From the NCBI GenBank assembly GCA_938004315.1, contig CALKWG010000341.1, positions 1 through 26,112 of the forward strand: a stretch of DNA of 26,112 bases. The letters are read 5' to 3'. This stretch comes from an uncultured Spirochaetaceae bacterium (lineage in GTDB: Bacteria; Spirochaetota; Spirochaetia; Treponematales; UBA12059). A model generated the notes under the pieces. That model made no database searches and was not told the origin of the DNA. It was given only the letters and a program-made list of their open reading frames with translations. The first letter of the stretch is position 1. Every line of letters starts with the position of its first letter. Below are positions 7,173 through 14,578 of this stretch, piece after piece. The position numbers and the translations under genes were made by a program.

Positions 7173-8123
7173 ATGCCAGTCCTCTTAACCTTGGCCTTGA
7201 GCGCCCTCGCCCTCGTCGTAGCCGCCTTCGCCTTCAGTTCGACTCGGGCTTTCTATAGGCCGGACGCGGCCTATAATCGCCCCGAAGCGGCCCGCCTGCG
7301 CTGGCCGGAGGCCGCGCCCGTGGAGAGCTTCCGCGGCCACGATAGGCTCCTCTTCTGCGTCCACGGCTTCCCCTCGACGCCGGCCGACTTTAGGAAGCTA
7401 GCGGAGCTATCGCATGGGCTGGGTTGGGACCTGTACGCGCCGCTCCTGCCCGGCTGCGGGACGGACTGGCGCGATATCCTCCCGACGAACTGGGAGCGGT
7501 ACCTGGCCCTGGCGACCGACGACTTTAGGCGCTTGGCGCCGCGCTACCGCCGCGTCTGCGCCGTAGGCACCTCGATGGGCGGCTCCCTGCTCCTGGCGAT
7601 GGAGGGGCGGCTGGCCGCCTTAGGCGAGCCGGGTCCGGATGCCATAGCGACCGTGGGGAGCCCGGCGGTCGTGAACGCCCTCCTGCGGCACAGGGTCGTG
7701 ATGAACCCCCTGGCCTACTTCGCGCGCGCCGTCGGGCTCTTCCTCCCGGCCATGAAGCCCGGCTACCCCGACCCGGATCGCGAGGGCGAGGACGGCGACG
7801 GCGACTGGAAAGGCTACCTGGGGAGCTATCCCCGGCAGGCCTATAGCATCGCCATGGGCCTGCGGGACATGGAAAGGCGTTTGGCGTCGACGCGCTGCCC
7901 GGTCCTCGTCATGCACGCCAGGCGCGACCGCATCGTGCCCGTGAAGAACGCCTTGATCTTGGCGGCAGGCCTGCGGCGGGCCCCTGCCGAGCTCGTCCTC
8001 ATCGAAATGCCCGGGGCGACGCACGCCATGCATAACCTGATACTGTACGACAGCGTCCGCGATCGGGTCTGGCGCCGCATCCTGGCCTTTTTCGAGGCCG
8101 GTCCCGAATCTATGCTATACTGA
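7173..8123 (+). CDS. Membrane-anchored alpha/beta hydrolase (esterase/lipase-like)
   Basis: A 316-residue serine hydrolase. Residues 1-25 are a hydrophobic signal anchor. The oxyanion-hole motif HGFPSTPADF is at 64-73. The nucleophile elbow GTSMGG is at 132-137 (Ser134). The acid is likely Asp252 in HARRDRIVP and the base His284 in GATHAMH. The overall pattern resembles carboxylesterase/monoacylglycerol-lipase-type enzymes with a small lid. The natural ester substrate is unknown. No ribosome-binding site precedes the ATG at 7173; a weak promoter ends 7 nt before it. The antiporter gene follows 38 nt downstream on the same strand and may be partly cotranscribed. Confidence 0.85.
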   Translation: MPVLLTLALSALALVVAAFAFSSTRAFYRPDAAYNRPEAARLRWPEAAPVESFRGHDRLLFCVHGFPSTPADFRKLAELSHGLGWDLYAPLLPGCGTDWRDILPTNWERYLALATDDFRRLAPRYRRVCAVGTSMGGSLLLAMEGRLAALGEPGPDAIATVGSPAVVNALLRHRVVMNPLAYFARAVGLFLPAMKPGYPDPDREGEDGDGDWKGYLGSYPRQAYSIAMGLRDMERRLASTRCPVLVMHARRDRIVPVKNALILAAGLRRAPAELVLIEMPGATHAMHNLILYDSVRDRVWRRILAFFEAGPESMLY

Positions 8124-8149
8124 CTTCATAAGCCTATATAACTAGAAAC

Positions 8150-8154
8150 GGAGG
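8150..8154 (+). promoter_or_regulatory. Shine-Dalgarno GGAGG of the antiporter gene
   Basis: GGAGG ends 7 nt before the ATG at 8162. The sequence TATACT at 8116-8121, over the end of the hydrolase gene, is a good -10 without a matching -35, so a private promoter for the antiporter is possible but weakly supported. Confidence 0.6.
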
Positions 8155-8161
8155 CCTCGCC

Positions 8162-10228
8162 ATGCATCTCGACGAATTATTCGCCCTGCCTTTGGCCGAC
8201 CCCCTGCTTATATTCCTCATCCTGATCTGCGCCGTGCTCTTCGTCCCGCTCTTGGCCCGCCGCCTAGGCTTCCCCGACATCGTCGGGCTTATCGCCGTGG
8301 GCATCGTCTTGGGGCCTAAGGTCTTAGGCGTCCTTGAGCGCGACCGCGTCATCGAGCTCTTCGGGGCCGTGGGCATCATGTTCCTCATGTTCATAGCCGG
8401 CCTTGAGATCGACGCGAACGACTTTAGGCGCTACCGCCACCGCAGCTTCATATTCGGCGCCCTGACCTTCGCCATACCGATGAGCCTGGGTACGGCGGCC
8501 GGCATCTTCGTCCTTGATATGAACATTATGGCGGCCGTGCTCCTGGCCTCTATGTTCGCCTCGCATACCCTCCTTACCTATCCCTTGGCTTCGCGGCTTA
8601 GGATCGCCGGGGACGAGGCCGTGGGCGTGGCCGTGGGCGGCACTATCATAACAGACGTAGCCGCGCTCCTCGTCTTGGCGGTCATCGCAGCCATGAAGCA
8701 GGGCGAGTTCGGCCCGGGCATGGCCCTGAAGATGAGCGTATCCTTGGCCCTGTTTACCGGTTTCGAGCTCTTCCTCCTGCCTAAGATAGTCGGGGCGGTG
8801 TATCATCGCCTGGAGCGAGACGGCGACTTCCAGTTCCTCTTCACCCTGGCCGTGCTCTTCTTCTCCGGCGTCCTGGCCGAGGTCGCGGGCGTCGAACCCA
8901 TTATCGGCGCTTTCCTCGCGGGCATAGCCGTAGGCCCGTATATCCCGCCGATCTCGCCGCTGGCGAATCGGCTTGAGTTCTTCGGCAACGCCATCTTCGT
9001 CCCCGCCTTCCTTATCTCGGTCGGCATGCTCGTCGATCCGCGGGCCTTCGTCGCCGACCGTCGCTCTATCCTGGTCTCCGTCACCATGAGCGTCTGCGTC
9101 GTGGCGGCGAAGTGGCTCGCCGCCCAGTTCTCCCGCCTCCTGTTCAAGTGGTCGCCCGCCCGCGGCGCGGTGATGTTCGGTCTATCGGTGCCGCAGGCCG
9201 CCGCGACCTTGGCGGCCGTCTTGGTCGGATACAACCTGAAGATCTTCGACGAGTCGGTGCTCAACGGCACTATCGTGATGATACTCGTGAGCGTCATAGT
9301 CGGCTCGGCGGCGGTCCAGTACGCCGGCCGGCGCCTCGCCGCAGAACGCGGCGACGAGGCGGGGAGCTCGGGCGAGCGACGCGTGCTCATAGGCGTCGGC
9401 AAGGCCGAGAGCGCCGGTCGGCTCCTCGAGCTGGCCATGGCCATACGCGGCGAGGGCCGGCTCAAGGCGCTCGCCGTCCTGCCCATCGGCGACACCGACC
9501 CCCGGAGCGTGGCGGAGGCCGAGCGCAAGCTCAGGGGCCTGGCGGACAAGGCTTCGGCCGCGGGCTTCGAGCTTGAGCGGGCGCATCGCGCCGACCGCTC
9601 CTTGGCTTCGGGCCTGTCGCACGGCGCGGCCGAGTTCCTAGCCGGCGACCTCATCATAGGTTGGGGCGAGCGGAAATCGCTCTTCGATACCCAGCATAAC
9701 CAGCTCCTGCGCGAGCTCCTGGCCGAAACCGACGCGCGGGTGACGGCGGCCAGGCTCGAATCGGCTTTGGGCATGGTCGAGCGCATCGAGCTCGCGGTCT
9801 TCGACGAGGCCGCCGACGCCGAGGACTGCGAAGCCTGCATCGAGTCTATAAAGGCCCTCGCCCGGGTTTCTAAAGCCGGCTTGTCGGTCTACGGCTCCGC
9901 CGGGGCCTTGGCCGCGGCCCGAAAGACCATAGAGGCCGCCCCGGCCTTGAGCGGCGTCGAGTACCTCGAGGGCGACGCCCATAAAGCCTTCGTTTCCGGT
10001 ACCAAGCGGCCGGGGCAGATCCTCTACGCCGCGATAGCGCCCAGGCCGAGGAACGCGGCCCTAGGCGACGCCGGCAAGCGGCTCCTAGCCGAGGCCGGCT
10101 CGAAGCTCAAGGGCCGAAGCTTCGTCGTGGTCTTCCCCGAGCGCCGGGAGAGCGCGACGGCCGCGCCGCAAGGCCTCCGCGGCTTCGTATCCCGCCTGTT
10201 CGTCGGCCTCCGGAAGAAGCGCGCCTGA
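8162..10228 (+). CDS. CPA2-family cation:proton antiporter with C-terminal cytoplasmic USP-like domain
   Basis: A 688-residue protein. About the first 390 residues are a run of roughly a dozen hydrophobic segments with CPA2 motifs: LLARRLGFPDIVGLIAVG near 32, FIAGLEID near 77, the ion-site helix GTIITDVAALLVLAV near 163, EPIIGAFLAGIAVGP and PAFLISVGMLVDP. The rest (from about 400) is soluble: RVLIGVGKAESAGRLLELAM followed by LKALAVLP resembles a universal-stress-protein-like regulatory domain. No TrkA-N nucleotide-binding motif is evident. It should exchange Na+ or K+ for H+ across the inner membrane for pH or cation homeostasis; the ion is not determined. A single Asp in the ion-site helix (ITDV) suggests electroneutral KefB-like rather than NhaA-like exchange (inference). 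Confidence 0.9.
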   Translation: MHLDELFALPLADPLLIFLILICAVLFVPLLARRLGFPDIVGLIAVGIVLGPKVLGVLERDRVIELFGAVGIMFLMFIAGLEIDANDFRRYRHRSFIFGALTFAIPMSLGTAAGIFVLDMNIMAAVLLASMFASHTLLTYPLASRLRIAGDEAVGVAVGGTIITDVAALLVLAVIAAMKQGEFGPGMALKMSVSLALFTGFELFLLPKIVGAVYHRLERDGDFQFLFTLAVLFFSGVLAEVAGVEPIIGAFLAGIAVGPYIPPISPLANRLEFFGNAIFVPAFLISVGMLVDPRAFVADRRSILVSVTMSVCVVAAKWLAAQFSRLLFKWSPARGAVMFGLSVPQAAATLAAVLVGYNLKIFDESVLNGTIVMILVSVIVGSAAVQYAGRRLAAERGDEAGSSGERRVLIGVGKAESAGRLLELAMAIRGEGRLKALAVLPIGDTDPRSVAEAERKLRGLADKASAAGFELERAHRADRSLASGLSHGAAEFLAGDLIIGWGERKSLFDTQHNQLLRELLAETDARVTAARLESALGMVERIELAVFDEAADAEDCEACIESIKALARVSKAGLSVYGSAGALAAARKTIEAAPALSGVEYLEGDAHKAFVSGTKRPGQILYAAIAPRPRNAALGDAGKRLLAEAGSKLKGRSFVVVFPERRESATAAPQGLRGFVSRLFVGLRKKRA

Positions 10229-10232
10229 AGGC

Positions 10233-10252
10233 GGTCGGCCATCGGGCCGACC
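10233..10252 (+). terminator. Hairpin after the antiporter gene, possible terminator
   Basis: GGTCGGCC (10233-10240), loop ATCG, GGCCGACC (10245-10252): a perfect 8-bp GC-rich stem starting 5 nt after the stop. Only a short T-run follows (CCGTTTAC), and that run overlaps the galU -35 element. Confidence 0.45.
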
Positions 10253-10259
10253 CCGGCCG

Positions 10260-10289
10260 TTTACATGCCGCCTCGCGGCCGGCTATCAT
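10260..10289 (+). promoter_or_regulatory. galU promoter predicting a leaderless mRNA
   Basis: TTTACA (10260-10265), an 18-nt spacer and TATCAT (10284-10289) each match consensus at 5 of 6 positions. The usual start point, 7 nt after the -10, is the A of the galU ATG at 10296. No Shine-Dalgarno sequence is present. Confidence 0.6.
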
Positions 10290-10295
10290 GGGCCC

Positions 10296-11132
10296 ATGAA
10301 GGGCATCATCGTCGCCGCAGGTTACGGCACCCGTTTCCTCCCCGCCACTAAAGTCGTGGCCAAGGAGCTCCTCCCGCTCATCACCCGCCCGGCTATCGCC
10401 TTCGTGGTGGACGAGTTCATAGCCTCGGGCATAGAGGACATCGTCATCATCACGAGCCGCCGCAAGAAGTCCCTGGACGACTACTTCGACCGGGACGTGG
10501 AGCTGGAGTCGGTCTTCGCCAAAGAAGGCAAGGCCGATAAGCTGGCGGCCGTCGCGCCGCCCAAGGCGCGCTTCAGCTTCGTCCGCCAGACGGAGATGCG
10601 CGGCACCGGCCACGCCCTCCTGCAAGCGGCCCCGCTCTTAGGCGGCGAGCCCTGCGTGGTCGCCTATCCTGACGACCTGCATTTCGGCGACAAGCCGCTG
10701 GCTAAGCAGCTCATCGAGCTGTACGAGAAGACCGGCCGTTCCGTACTCGCCGCCTGCCATGAGCCGGGCGACGTGTCGCGCTACGGCGTCATCGACCCGG
10801 CGCCCGACGGCGTGGGCGTGCGCGGCTTCGTAGAGAAGCCGGCCAAGGGCGCCGAACCCAGCCATGAGATATCGATAGGGCGCTACCTCTATACCCCGGA
10901 GTTCTTCCAGTACCTCAAGGAAGGTTGGGAGGCGCATAGCGGCGGCGAATATTATCACCTCTACGCGCTCAATAAGCTCATCGCCCAGGGCAAGGTGGCC
11001 TGGAAGGGCGTGGAGGGCCTGCGCCTGGATACCGGCGAGCCGGCCGGCTACCTGGAGGCTATCCTGGAGTACGCCTGGCGCGACCCGGCCTACCGCTCCG
11101 TCGTCGAGGCCTTCGTCGCGCGTAGGCGCTAG
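10296..11132 (+). CDS. galU: UTP-glucose-1-phosphate uridylyltransferase
   Basis: A 278-residue enzyme making UDP-glucose from UTP and glucose 1-phosphate, for polysaccharide and glycolipid synthesis in the cytoplasm. The nucleotide-binding loop AAGYGTRFLPATK is at 7-19, then KELLPL near 23, the uridine-binding GTGHALLQA near 108, the metal site YPDD near 126, SRYGVI, FVEKP near 181 and IGRYLYTPEFF near 197. Length and motif order are normal for bacterial GalU. The ATG at 10296 is chosen because the protein begins at the family N terminus; an ATG at 10288 is out of frame. It has its own promoter and ends convergently with the deoxynucleoside kinase gene, 18 nt away. Confidence 0.93.
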   Translation: MKGIIVAAGYGTRFLPATKVVAKELLPLITRPAIAFVVDEFIASGIEDIVIITSRRKKSLDDYFDRDVELESVFAKEGKADKLAAVAPPKARFSFVRQTEMRGTGHALLQAAPLLGGEPCVVAYPDDLHFGDKPLAKQLIELYEKTGRSVLAACHEPGDVSRYGVIDPAPDGVGVRGFVEKPAKGAEPSHEISIGRYLYTPEFFQYLKEGWEAHSGGEYYHLYALNKLIAQGKVAWKGVEGLRLDTGEPAGYLEAILEYAWRDPAYRSVVEAFVARRR

Positions 11133-11146
11133 GGCCGCAACCGGCC
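11133..11146. terminator. Small hairpin between convergent galU and kinase genes
   Basis: GGCCG, CAAC loop, CGGCC, followed by GGGTTTA. It is the only structure in the 18-nt gap between two convergent genes. The short stem and poor T-run make it weak. Confidence 0.3.
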
Positions 11147-11150
11147 GGGT

Positions 11151-11816
11151 TTACGGTCTCCGGCGCGCGCCTTCGACGCCGACGGGGAAGAGTATCCCCT
11201 GCCGGTCGCGCAGGCGCTCGTCGATGTTCTTGATGATGGCCTTAAGGTCGCGGCTCTCCTCGACGAAGTCCATGCTGTCGCCGGGTACCACGAGGACCGG
11301 TGACAGCGAAAAGCCCCCTATCCACTCCTCGTAGAGCCGGTTCAAGCCCGCCAGGTACTCGTCGGGGATGTCGGCCTCGAAGCCGCGGCCGCGCCTCGCG
11401 ATGCGCCGCTTCAAGGTAGGCACCGAGGCCCGGATATAGACAACGAGGTCGGGCGGCGGTAGGAGCCCCGTTAAAGTCCTGTAGAGTTCGTTATAACAAT
11501 CCCAATCGCGCCTGCTCATCGAGCCCCGCTCATACAGATTGCGCGCGAAGACCTCGGCGTCCTCGTAGAGCGAGCGGTCCTGGACGACCGACCAGGGGTC
11601 GTCCATGAGGGCGCGGTGCGACTTGACCCGGTGGCTTAAGAAAAAGGTTTGGGAATGGAAGGCCCAGCGCTCCATGTCGGCGTAGAAGTCCTTCAGGTAG
11701 GGGTTCTCCGCCACCGGCTCGTAGTATGGCCTGAAGCCCAGGCGCTCGGCCAAGAGGCCGACGAGGGTCGACTTGCCGGCGCCTATGTTACCGGCCAGGA
11801 CTAGGTATTTCTTCAT
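11151..11816 (-). CDS. Deoxynucleoside kinase (dGK/dCK/dAK family)
   Basis: A 221-residue cytoplasmic kinase that phosphorylates a deoxynucleoside for nucleotide salvage. The P-loop GNIGAGKST is at 9-17, the substrate Glu in YYEPVAENPYL near 32-42, the DRS motif VVQDRSLYEDAEVF near 77-90 and the LID arginines KRRIARRGR near 135. These are the standard elements of the Bacillus Dgk/Dck and Drosophila dNK superfamily; base specificity cannot be told. The start ATG at 11816 lies 11 nt after the cheA stop with a weak GGAA site, so it is probably the last gene of the cheY-cheC-cheA transcript. The chemotaxis link is unexplained. Confidence 0.9.
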   Translation of the reverse strand: MKKYLVLAGNIGAGKSTLVGLLAERLGFRPYYEPVAENPYLKDFYADMERWAFHSQTFFLSHRVKSHRALMDDPWSVVQDRSLYEDAEVFARNLYERGSMSRRDWDCYNELYRTLTGLLPPPDLVVYIRASVPTLKRRIARRGRGFEADIPDEYLAGLNRLYEEWIGGFSLSPVLVVPGDSMDFVEESRDLKAIIKNIDERLRDRQGILFPVGVEGARRRP

Positions 11817-11827
11817 GGCGGGTTCCG

Positions 11828-13519
11828 TTACGATCCGTCCCTCACCAGGCGCGACAGGCTTCCCACGTCCAGTATCAGGGCGACCGCGCCGTCGGGCAGG
11901 ATGGCGGAGCCCGAGATGCCGGTCATGCGGCTGGCCAGCTCGCCGAGCGGCTTGATGACGGTCTGGTAGCCCCCGAGGAGCCGGTCGAAGGCCAGGGCGA
12001 CCTTGGCGCCGAAGGCCGTGGCCACGATCATCTCCTGGGATCCGGCGGCGCCGGCGCGTCCCCCGACGGCTCGGTCGAGCCCGTCGGCCTCTATGCCGAA
12101 GACCTCCTCCAGGCGCACCAGCGGGATGAACTCGCCGTTCCGCTCGATGAGCCGCTCGCGCAGGCCCTCAGGCGGCCGGGGGCGTTCGTAGCATTCGGCT
12201 ACGTTGCCTAAGGGGACGATGAAGAGGCGGTCGGCTAGCTTGGCTAGGAAACCGTCTATGATGGCTATAGTCAGCGGTATGTCCAAGATGAAGCTGGCGC
12301 CGCGGCCCGGCTCGGACTCCAGGTGGATCTCGCCTCCGAGGCGCTCCACGGCCGATTTGACGATGTCCAAGCCGTAGCCGCGGCCCGAGACCGTGGACAC
12401 GGCGCCGGCGGTGCTGAAGGCCGGCGCGAAGATAAGCTTATAGAGCTCCTCTTTGGGCGGGTTCTCGCCCGGGGCGACGAGGCCGCGTTCGATCGCCTTG
12501 GCCAGTACGCGGGCCGGGTCGACGCCGCGGCCGTCGTCCTTGACGACGATGCGGACCGAGGCCCCTTCGTGGCTGGCCGAGATCGAGAGCCGCCCGGCCG
12601 CCGGCTTCCCGGCGGCCAGCCGCTCCCCGGCCGTTTCGACGCCGTGGTCCAGGGCGTTTCGTACCAGGTGGACCATGGGCTCCGAGAGGCCTTCGATGAC
12701 CGACTTGTCGAGCTCGGTGGCCCCGCCCTTGATCTCGAGCTCGACTTCCTTGCCCAGCTCCTTAGACAGGTCTCGCGCCATGCGCCTGAAGCGCCCGAAG
12801 AGCGTGTCGGCGGGGACGAGGCGCATGTCCATGGCGGCCGAGCGCAGCTCGCCCACGAGGCGCTTCAGGGTCTCCGACAGGCCCAGCATGGCGCGGTCGG
12901 ACGAGTCGGACGCCATACGAGAGAACTGGGCCTGCACGGTCACGAGCTCGCCGGCGAGGTTCACGAGGACGTCCAGCTTGGCGTCGCTTACGCGTATGCC
13001 GCCCTGGCGATCGAGGAGCGCGCTCCGGGCCTGGTCGGGATGTTCGTCGTCCGCGCCCCGCGGCGGGGCGGCCTCCGCCGTCGGCGCGGCCGTCGGCGCG
13101 GCCTCCTCCGCGAAACCGAGGGCTTCATCCAGCCCCGCGATGCTTTTAAGATCGGCCTCGACGAGGAGCTCGTCGGCGGGGCCGGTATCGGGCGCGTCCT
13201 CCTCGCCCATCGACAGGGGTTCTTCGTTCATGATGGCCGCGCAACGATCCTTGCAGGCCAAGAGTGCGCCGCAAGCGTCGGCCCCCGGTTTGGAGCCCGC
13301 GCCGCGTAGCTTACTGAGCCTGCTTTCGAGCTGATGGGCGTAGGCCTCGAGCCGGCGGAGGCCGACGATGCCCGCCGAGCCCTTCAGGGTATGGGCGTGC
13401 CTGAAGAGGGCGTCGAGGGCCTCCGGATCTCCCTGCTCTAAGGCTAGAATGGACAGCTCCATACCGTTGAGCGTCTCGGTCGATTCGAGAGCGAAGGCGA
13501 CTTTTATGTCGTTGAGCAT
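11828..13519 (-). CDS. cheA: Chemotaxis histidine kinase CheA, short form without P2
   Basis: A 563-residue kinase. The Hpt (P1) domain is at 1-105, with phosphorylated His43 in HAHTLKG. An Ala/Pro/Glu-rich linker at about 105-172 stands where the CheY-binding P2 domain normally is. The dimerisation domain starts at IRVSDAKLDVLVNLAGELVT (175-194). The HATPase domain has its N box at HLVRNALDHG (284-293), G1 at DDGRG (328-332), the F-box region LIFAPAFST and G2 at GRGYGLD (379-385). A CheW-like P5 domain covers about 415-563. The longer frame to 13561 is rejected because ATG 13519 has a GAGGGG site and opens directly into the Hpt domain. It overlaps cheC by 16 nt. It should autophosphorylate and pass phosphate to the adjacent CheY. 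No receptor or CheW is encoded beside it. Confidence 0.93.
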   Translation of the reverse strand: MLNDIKVAFALESTETLNGMELSILALEQGDPEALDALFRHAHTLKGSAGIVGLRRLEAYAHQLESRLSKLRGAGSKPGADACGALLACKDRCAAIMNEEPLSMGEEDAPDTGPADELLVEADLKSIAGLDEALGFAEEAAPTAAPTAEAAPPRGADDEHPDQARSALLDRQGGIRVSDAKLDVLVNLAGELVTVQAQFSRMASDSSDRAMLGLSETLKRLVGELRSAAMDMRLVPADTLFGRFRRMARDLSKELGKEVELEIKGGATELDKSVIEGLSEPMVHLVRNALDHGVETAGERLAAGKPAAGRLSISASHEGASVRIVVKDDGRGVDPARVLAKAIERGLVAPGENPPKEELYKLIFAPAFSTAGAVSTVSGRGYGLDIVKSAVERLGGEIHLESEPGRGASFILDIPLTIAIIDGFLAKLADRLFIVPLGNVAECYERPRPPEGLRERLIERNGEFIPLVRLEEVFGIEADGLDRAVGGRAGAAGSQEMIVATAFGAKVALAFDRLLGGYQTVIKPLGELASRMTGISGSAILPDGAVALILDVGSLSRLVRDGS

Positions 13520-14139
13520 AGCAGCCCCTCGATATAGGACGCGAGCCCGGCGCGTAGCCATGAGCCCGAGCGTCCGGATATGGCCAAGAGGAGATGCCCG
13601 TCGGCCTCCGAATCCTTAAATCTGAAGCTGGTCCTGAGCCCCAGCCGCGGCGCGTCTTCGGATCCGACCGTCGTGAACGAGGCGCAGTCGAAATCGCCGG
13701 CCTCCCAGCGACCCGTGAAGTTAGGGCTGGAAAACTGCGCCTTGCCGCCCAGCGCTCCCGCGATGAAGCCGACGCAGGAGACGAGCACGAGGTTGCACAG
13801 CTCCTCCACGAGGTCGACCACGACGCCCTCCGTCATCTCGGGCGCGAGGCCGATGAGGGAGGCGATGGAGGAGCATTCATCGTTCGATAGGACGAAGAGG
13901 CCGCGACCTGCCAGGGGACCGCTGAAATCCTGGGCTGCCGAGGCGTAGCTCGCCTCGCGCTTGAATTCACGGCTGAAGAACTCGCCCGCGCCCGGCCCGT
14001 CTAGCGCGCCGACGAAGGGAACCGACAGCACGACGGGGCGCCCGAGCAGCTCGGAGAGCGAACGGGCCGACTTGCCCACGCCCGTGTTCATAAGCTCGCG
14101 TAGCGCGTCGAGCTCCAGCTCGGTCAGGGCGGCGTCCAT
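13504..14139 (-). CDS. cheC: CheC-type CheY-P phosphatase
   Basis: A 211-residue protein of the CheC/CheX/FliY superfamily. Two copies of the phosphatase motif D/S-x3-E-x2-N are intact: Asp11-Glu15-Asn18 in LDALRELMNTG, and Asp109-Glu113-Asn116 in DLVEELCN. Two intact sites match CheC rather than the single-site CheX. MNTGVGKSARSLSELLGRPV (17-36) is the family's first-helix signature. It should hydrolyse CheY-P and so terminate the signal. It follows cheY by 5 nt and overlaps cheA by 16 nt, so the three proteins are probably made in fixed ratio. No CheD gene, the usual CheC partner, is seen in the window. Confidence 0.85.
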   Translation of the reverse strand: MDAALTELELDALRELMNTGVGKSARSLSELLGRPVVLSVPFVGALDGPGAGEFFSREFKREASYASAAQDFSGPLAGRGLFVLSNDECSSIASLIGLAPEMTEGVVVDLVEELCNLVLVSCVGFIAGALGGKAQFSSPNFTGRWEAGDFDCASFTTVGSEDAPRLGLRTSFRFKDSEADGHLLLAISGRSGSWLRAGLASYIEGLLCSTT

Positions 14140-14144
14140 GGCGA

Positions 14145-14510
14145 TCAGCCGGCCGTAGCCCTGCCGTACCAGGCGAGGACCGAGACCTTATCGGCCGGCT
14201 TGCGGATGACGCCGCTGACGCCGAGGGCGCCGAGCTCCTCTAAGGTCTGGGCTTGGACGTCCGCGGTTATCACGACGACGGGCAGGGCGGGGGAGACGGC
14301 CCGAATCCTTTTCAAGGTCTCCGCCCCGCCTATGCCGGGCATCGTCAGGTCCAGGTAGACGATGGCCGGGCGTAGGCCCTTCGCGAGCAAATCCAGAGCG
14401 GCTTCGCCGCTCGGCGCCTCGCTGATCGAAGCGCCCGTGGTCGAGAGGAAATTTTTAATAGCCATGCGGGCTACCATGGAGTCGTCTACGATGAGTACGT
14501 CGTGAGCCAT
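14145..14510 (-). CDS. cheY: CheY-like single-domain response regulator
   Basis: A 121-residue receiver domain with no output domain. The acidic pocket is Asp9-Asp10 (IVDDS), the phosphoacceptor Asp54 (VYLDLTMPG), the switch Thr82 (VVVITAD) and Lys104 (VIRKPAD). All catalytic positions are intact. It should be phosphorylated by the CheA encoded two genes downstream and dephosphorylated by the adjacent CheC. Whether it acts on the flagellar switch or another output cannot be told. It is first in the operon, with a strong predicted promoter placed so that the mRNA would begin at the ATG. Confidence 0.92.
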   Translation of the reverse strand: MAHDVLIVDDSMVARMAIKNFLSTTGASISEAPSGEAALDLLAKGLRPAIVYLDLTMPGIGGAETLKRIRAVSPALPVVVITADVQAQTLEELGALGVSGVIRKPADKVSVLAWYGRATAG

Positions 14511-14516
14511 GATGAA

Positions 14517-14545
14517 ACTATAGAAGGGCCAGGTGCCCTTGTCCA
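14517..14545 (-). promoter_or_regulatory. cheY operon promoter predicting a leaderless mRNA
   Basis: On the minus strand TGGACA (14540-14545), a 17-nt spacer and TATAGT (14517-14522) each match consensus at 5 of 6 positions. Six nucleotides separate the -10 from the ATG at 14510, so the expected start nucleotide is the A of ATG. Its -35 overlaps the -35 of the opposing yigZ-type gene. Confidence 0.65.
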
Positions 14546-14567
14546 GAGCGGGCGGCGCTTATAGTAT
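14539..14567 (+). promoter_or_regulatory. Promoter of the YigZ/IMPACT gene, back-to-back with the cheY promoter
   Basis: TTGTCC (14539-14544), a 17-nt spacer and TAGTAT (14562-14567; TATAGT at 14560 is an alternative) give a start near 14574 and a leader of about 5 nt. No Shine-Dalgarno sequence is seen. The -35 shares 5 bases with the -35 of the opposite-strand cheY promoter. Confidence 0.45.
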
Positions 14568-14578
14568 AGCGGCAGCCT

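Noticed and set aside
8803..9840. 345-residue open frame on the minus strand
   Set aside because: It is the Ser/Arg-rich antisense shadow of the antiporter gene, without family motifs or a ribosome-binding site; such long antisense frames are common in high-GC DNA.
12323..13309. 328-residue open frame on the plus strand
   Set aside because: Shadow of cheA in the opposite strand; low-complexity Arg/Gly/Asp composition and no recognisable domain.
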